Source of the DNA: Chlamydiia bacterium
GTDB lineage: Bacteria > Chlamydiota > Chlamydiia > Chlamydiales > Simkaniaceae
Length of the DNA stretch: 64,000 nucleotides
Direction of reading: 5' to 3'
Assembly: GCA_030429605.1 (NCBI GenBank)
Contig: JAUIEV010000001.1
Span: 400,380-464,379 of the forward strand
Shown here: piece after piece, positions 62,243-64,000 of the stretch
Numbering within the stretch: position 1 is the first letter of the stretch
How the letters are laid out: the number at the start of each line of letters is the position of its first letter
The notes under the pieces: model-generated
Database searches by the model: none
What the model saw: the letters and a program-made list of their open reading frames with translations, nothing else
What the model was told of the DNA's origin: nothing
Made by a program: the position numbers and the translations under genes

Positions 62243-63874
62243 GTGGCAGCAGAATTGACACCAGTATCCTCCGTTGGAAGTTACAGCTTATCCCCTGAAT
62301 CAAGGAAGGCAAATACAGACGACGCGCAATCACCAGCAAAGGTAGCGCAAAGCGTACTTGCCGATCAAAAACCCGCGACTGGACAAAAACCACCTCGACA
62401 CGATCGTGTAGTTGAAAAGTGGAGGGATAGGTACTGTGCAGCAGATGAAGAGATAGAAACGCCAAAGTTTACATCAGGGCCCGAGTATTCCACTGAAGAA
62501 AATCTTGATAAATACTTTCAGAGAGGAGCCTACCTTCAAGTACCACGGTATGAAACGAGCGCCGCATCAGCGTCGTCGTCTTCATCCTCTTCCCCTTCGC
62601 TGCCGGGTTCTGAGCAAAGAATGGACCGTATTGCTCGGATTGTAGGGGGTAAACTGCGCAAGACAAGTTTGGAACTCGGCGCGAAAAGGTGTAAAACTGA
62701 TGAAGAACGTGTTGAAAAGGCGTACAACTGTTTAGAGGATGGATGCATTGAGGACGCATGTACTTATGTACGATCAATAATGAGTACTGATCTACGAAGA
62801 AGAGTGTGTGGGGATATTTGCAGAAAGTTAGTAAGACCTCGTTGTGAGCAAAATACATTTGGAAACACGTTTACTCCTCCTGAAGAATCGGATATTGAGG
62901 CGGCAATAGCACTTGCCTTGGACGAATTGACAGATAGCTTTCATCGTAGCCATGTAATGGAAAGCATTGTTTCCGCACTCCTTTCCAGAGACCGCATAGA
63001 AAAAGCGCTTCATTTGATTTTTACATACATTGATGTAGAAGCTGACTCATTTCGAGATGCTGTAACAAATGCATGCACAACCTTAGCTGGAAATGGAAGG
63101 CTAGAAAAAGCTGTAGACGTAGTTTCACGAGCAAGAGATGAAACAGGTGATTCTGATGCGTTTTTATACCATGTCAAAGAAATATGTGAAAGTGGTGCGC
63201 AATCGGGGTATGTAGATGAGGCACTTCAGTGCGCTGAGCGACTCATTGGACATGAAGAGTTGTACAACGAAGCAAAAAGTGTGATATGTGAAGAACTCGC
63301 GAGATGTCATAGAGAAGATGAAGCAAATGCATTAGCTGTTACCATGACAGAACCATCGAGTATGGGTGTTGATCCTCTCCAGCACGTCTCAATTATTATT
63401 GGAATAGCGAGAGGGGGAGATCCAGTACGGGCGTACTATCTTGCATCTGAATTAGAGTATGCAGAAGATTTTGACGAGGCTATGCGAGTTATTCCGGTAG
63501 AAATAGCAAAAAAAGGGAATATTGACCTTGCTTTAGCAGTGATTAAAGAAAAAATTGCGGAAGATGAAGCAGCGTTAACAGGCAGCACCCTGTCATCATA
63601 CGCAGCAGACAATGGCTTCCGTCACCAAAACGATAACGCGTTACGAGGTGTTTGCATTCAGGCGTTACGTGCAGGCCGGATAGACCTAGCGCAAGAGGGA
63701 GCTCGACACATTACAAACATATACATACGAGATGGGGTCATTTCAACGACTGCAAGAACATTAGCAGATCAAGGAGATGATGTTGCGGCTCGTATTGTGG
63801 CTGGAAGTATATACTCAACGACTACAAGAGAATATGTGGGTGAATATATTAACTCACGCTGGAAAGAGGCATAG
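62243..63874 (+). CDS. TPR-like helical repeat protein, paralogue 3
   Basis: The 543-residue protein begins at a GTG (GAGGA upstream), then AAELTPVSSVGSYSLSPESR and a low-complexity Ser/Pro run near residue 110-125. About 140-540 is a chain of helical repeats (KAYNCLEDGCIEDACTYVRSIMSTDLRR, then VDEALQCAERLIGHEELYNEAKSVI, and AGRIDLAQEGARHITNIYIRDGVI). No F-box and no signal peptide are visible. The N-terminal composition matches its two upstream relatives, so the three are one expanded family. Confidence 0.65.
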   Translation: MAAELTPVSSVGSYSLSPESRKANTDDAQSPAKVAQSVLADQKPATGQKPPRHDRVVEKWRDRYCAADEEIETPKFTSGPEYSTEENLDKYFQRGAYLQVPRYETSAASASSSSSSSPSLPGSEQRMDRIARIVGGKLRKTSLELGAKRCKTDEERVEKAYNCLEDGCIEDACTYVRSIMSTDLRRRVCGDICRKLVRPRCEQNTFGNTFTPPEESDIEAAIALALDELTDSFHRSHVMESIVSALLSRDRIEKALHLIFTYIDVEADSFRDAVTNACTTLAGNGRLEKAVDVVSRARDETGDSDAFLYHVKEICESGAQSGYVDEALQCAERLIGHEELYNEAKSVICEELARCHREDEANALAVTMTEPSSMGVDPLQHVSIIIGIARGGDPVRAYYLASELEYAEDFDEAMRVIPVEIAKKGNIDLALAVIKEKIAEDEAALTGSTLSSYAADNGFRHQNDNALRGVCIQALRAGRIDLAQEGARHITNIYIRDGVISTTARTLADQGDDVAARIVAGSIYSTTTREYVGEYINSRWKEA

Positions 63875-63914
63875 CTTTTTTCACAATAAGAAATAAAAGA
63901 GAAGGAGAAATCGA

Positions 63915-64000
63915 ATGGCTGCAGCATGTTCAAGTAGCTCTAGTGCGCAAGCAAGTGCAATGACACTACCAAATGTACCTTTGGCATCTTTAGATGCCGG
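63915..64000 (+). CDS. Start of a fourth family member (partial)
   Basis: An ATG at 63915 with AGGAG eight bases upstream opens a frame that runs off the right edge (MAACSSSSSAQASAMTLPNV). The Met-Ala-Ala plus poly-Ser start is the same as in the preceding genes; PLASLDA could be the beginning of a domain that lies outside the window. Only 28 residues are visible. Confidence 0.55.
   Translation, partial: MAAACSSSSSAQASAMTLPNVPLASLDA

Noticed and set aside
62570..62615. Serine codon run in the third repeat protein as a tandem DNA repeat
   Set aside because: It is short and codon-mixed; it is a low-complexity linker, not a separate repeat element.

Overview
The window looks like a chromosomal stretch from a chlamydia-related bacterium (phylum Chlamydiota), most likely a Simkania-like environmental chlamydia. 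The evidence is gene order and family content. The blocks bamD-lptE-rsbW-(CT550-like)-dacF, ksgA-surA-like, lnt-lpxC-fabZ-lpxA-fmt-(Inc-like pair)-rplC, and the ribosomal operon without rpsJ that runs through secY, rpsM, rpsK, rpoA, rplQ, gapA and a CT504-like gene all follow Chlamydia order as I remember it. A Legionella-MOMP-type outer membrane protein, a CHLPS/DUF818 hydrolase and F-box/TPR effector-like proteins also fit. The species call is inference.

Layout. Positions 1-15.2 kb carry envelope genes: the Bam and Lpt lipoproteins, a DacF-type PBP, KsgA, a SurA-like chaperone, RsmB, DoxX-like, Lnt, LpxC, FabZ, LpxA and Fmt. They end with two proteins that have Inc-type paired hydrophobic segments, at the locus that holds cap1 in C. 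trachomatis. Positions 15.2-29.8 kb hold the ribosomal protein/SecY/RpoA cluster with two clear sigma66-type promoters, then gapA and a CT504-like gene.

Positions 29.85-44.67 kb are a composite integrative island at tRNA-Leu(UAA). Its left end has a tyrosine recombinase that closely resembles the chlamydial plasmid protein Pgp8, followed by a DEXH helicase, small phage-like genes and a metal P-type ATPase. Its right half has three 22-bp iterons, a putative replication protein, a primase-helicase, an AlpA-like excisionase and a second integrase. A partial tRNA-Leu 3' half marks the right end. A second 2.1-kb cassette, flanked by perfect 54-bp direct repeats of that tRNA 3' half, carries a secreted polymorphic toxin and an overlapping immunity gene.

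Positions 44.7-59.2 kb are accessory and envelope genes: DJ-1/PfpI, GNAT, two exported sulfotransferase-like proteins, a MOMP-like porin, a DUF818 hydrolase and an exported bleomycin-hydrolase-like peptidase. Between them lies a tightly overlapping minus-strand operon (PqqD-like, HprK-like kinase, two GT4, two GT2, NTP_transf_5) that resembles the uncharacterised HPr-rel-A type systems; a separate GT4 gene lies beyond the peptidase. Positions 59.3-64 kb start a same-strand array of at least three, probably four, helical-repeat proteins, one with an N-terminal F-box; these are candidate secreted effectors.
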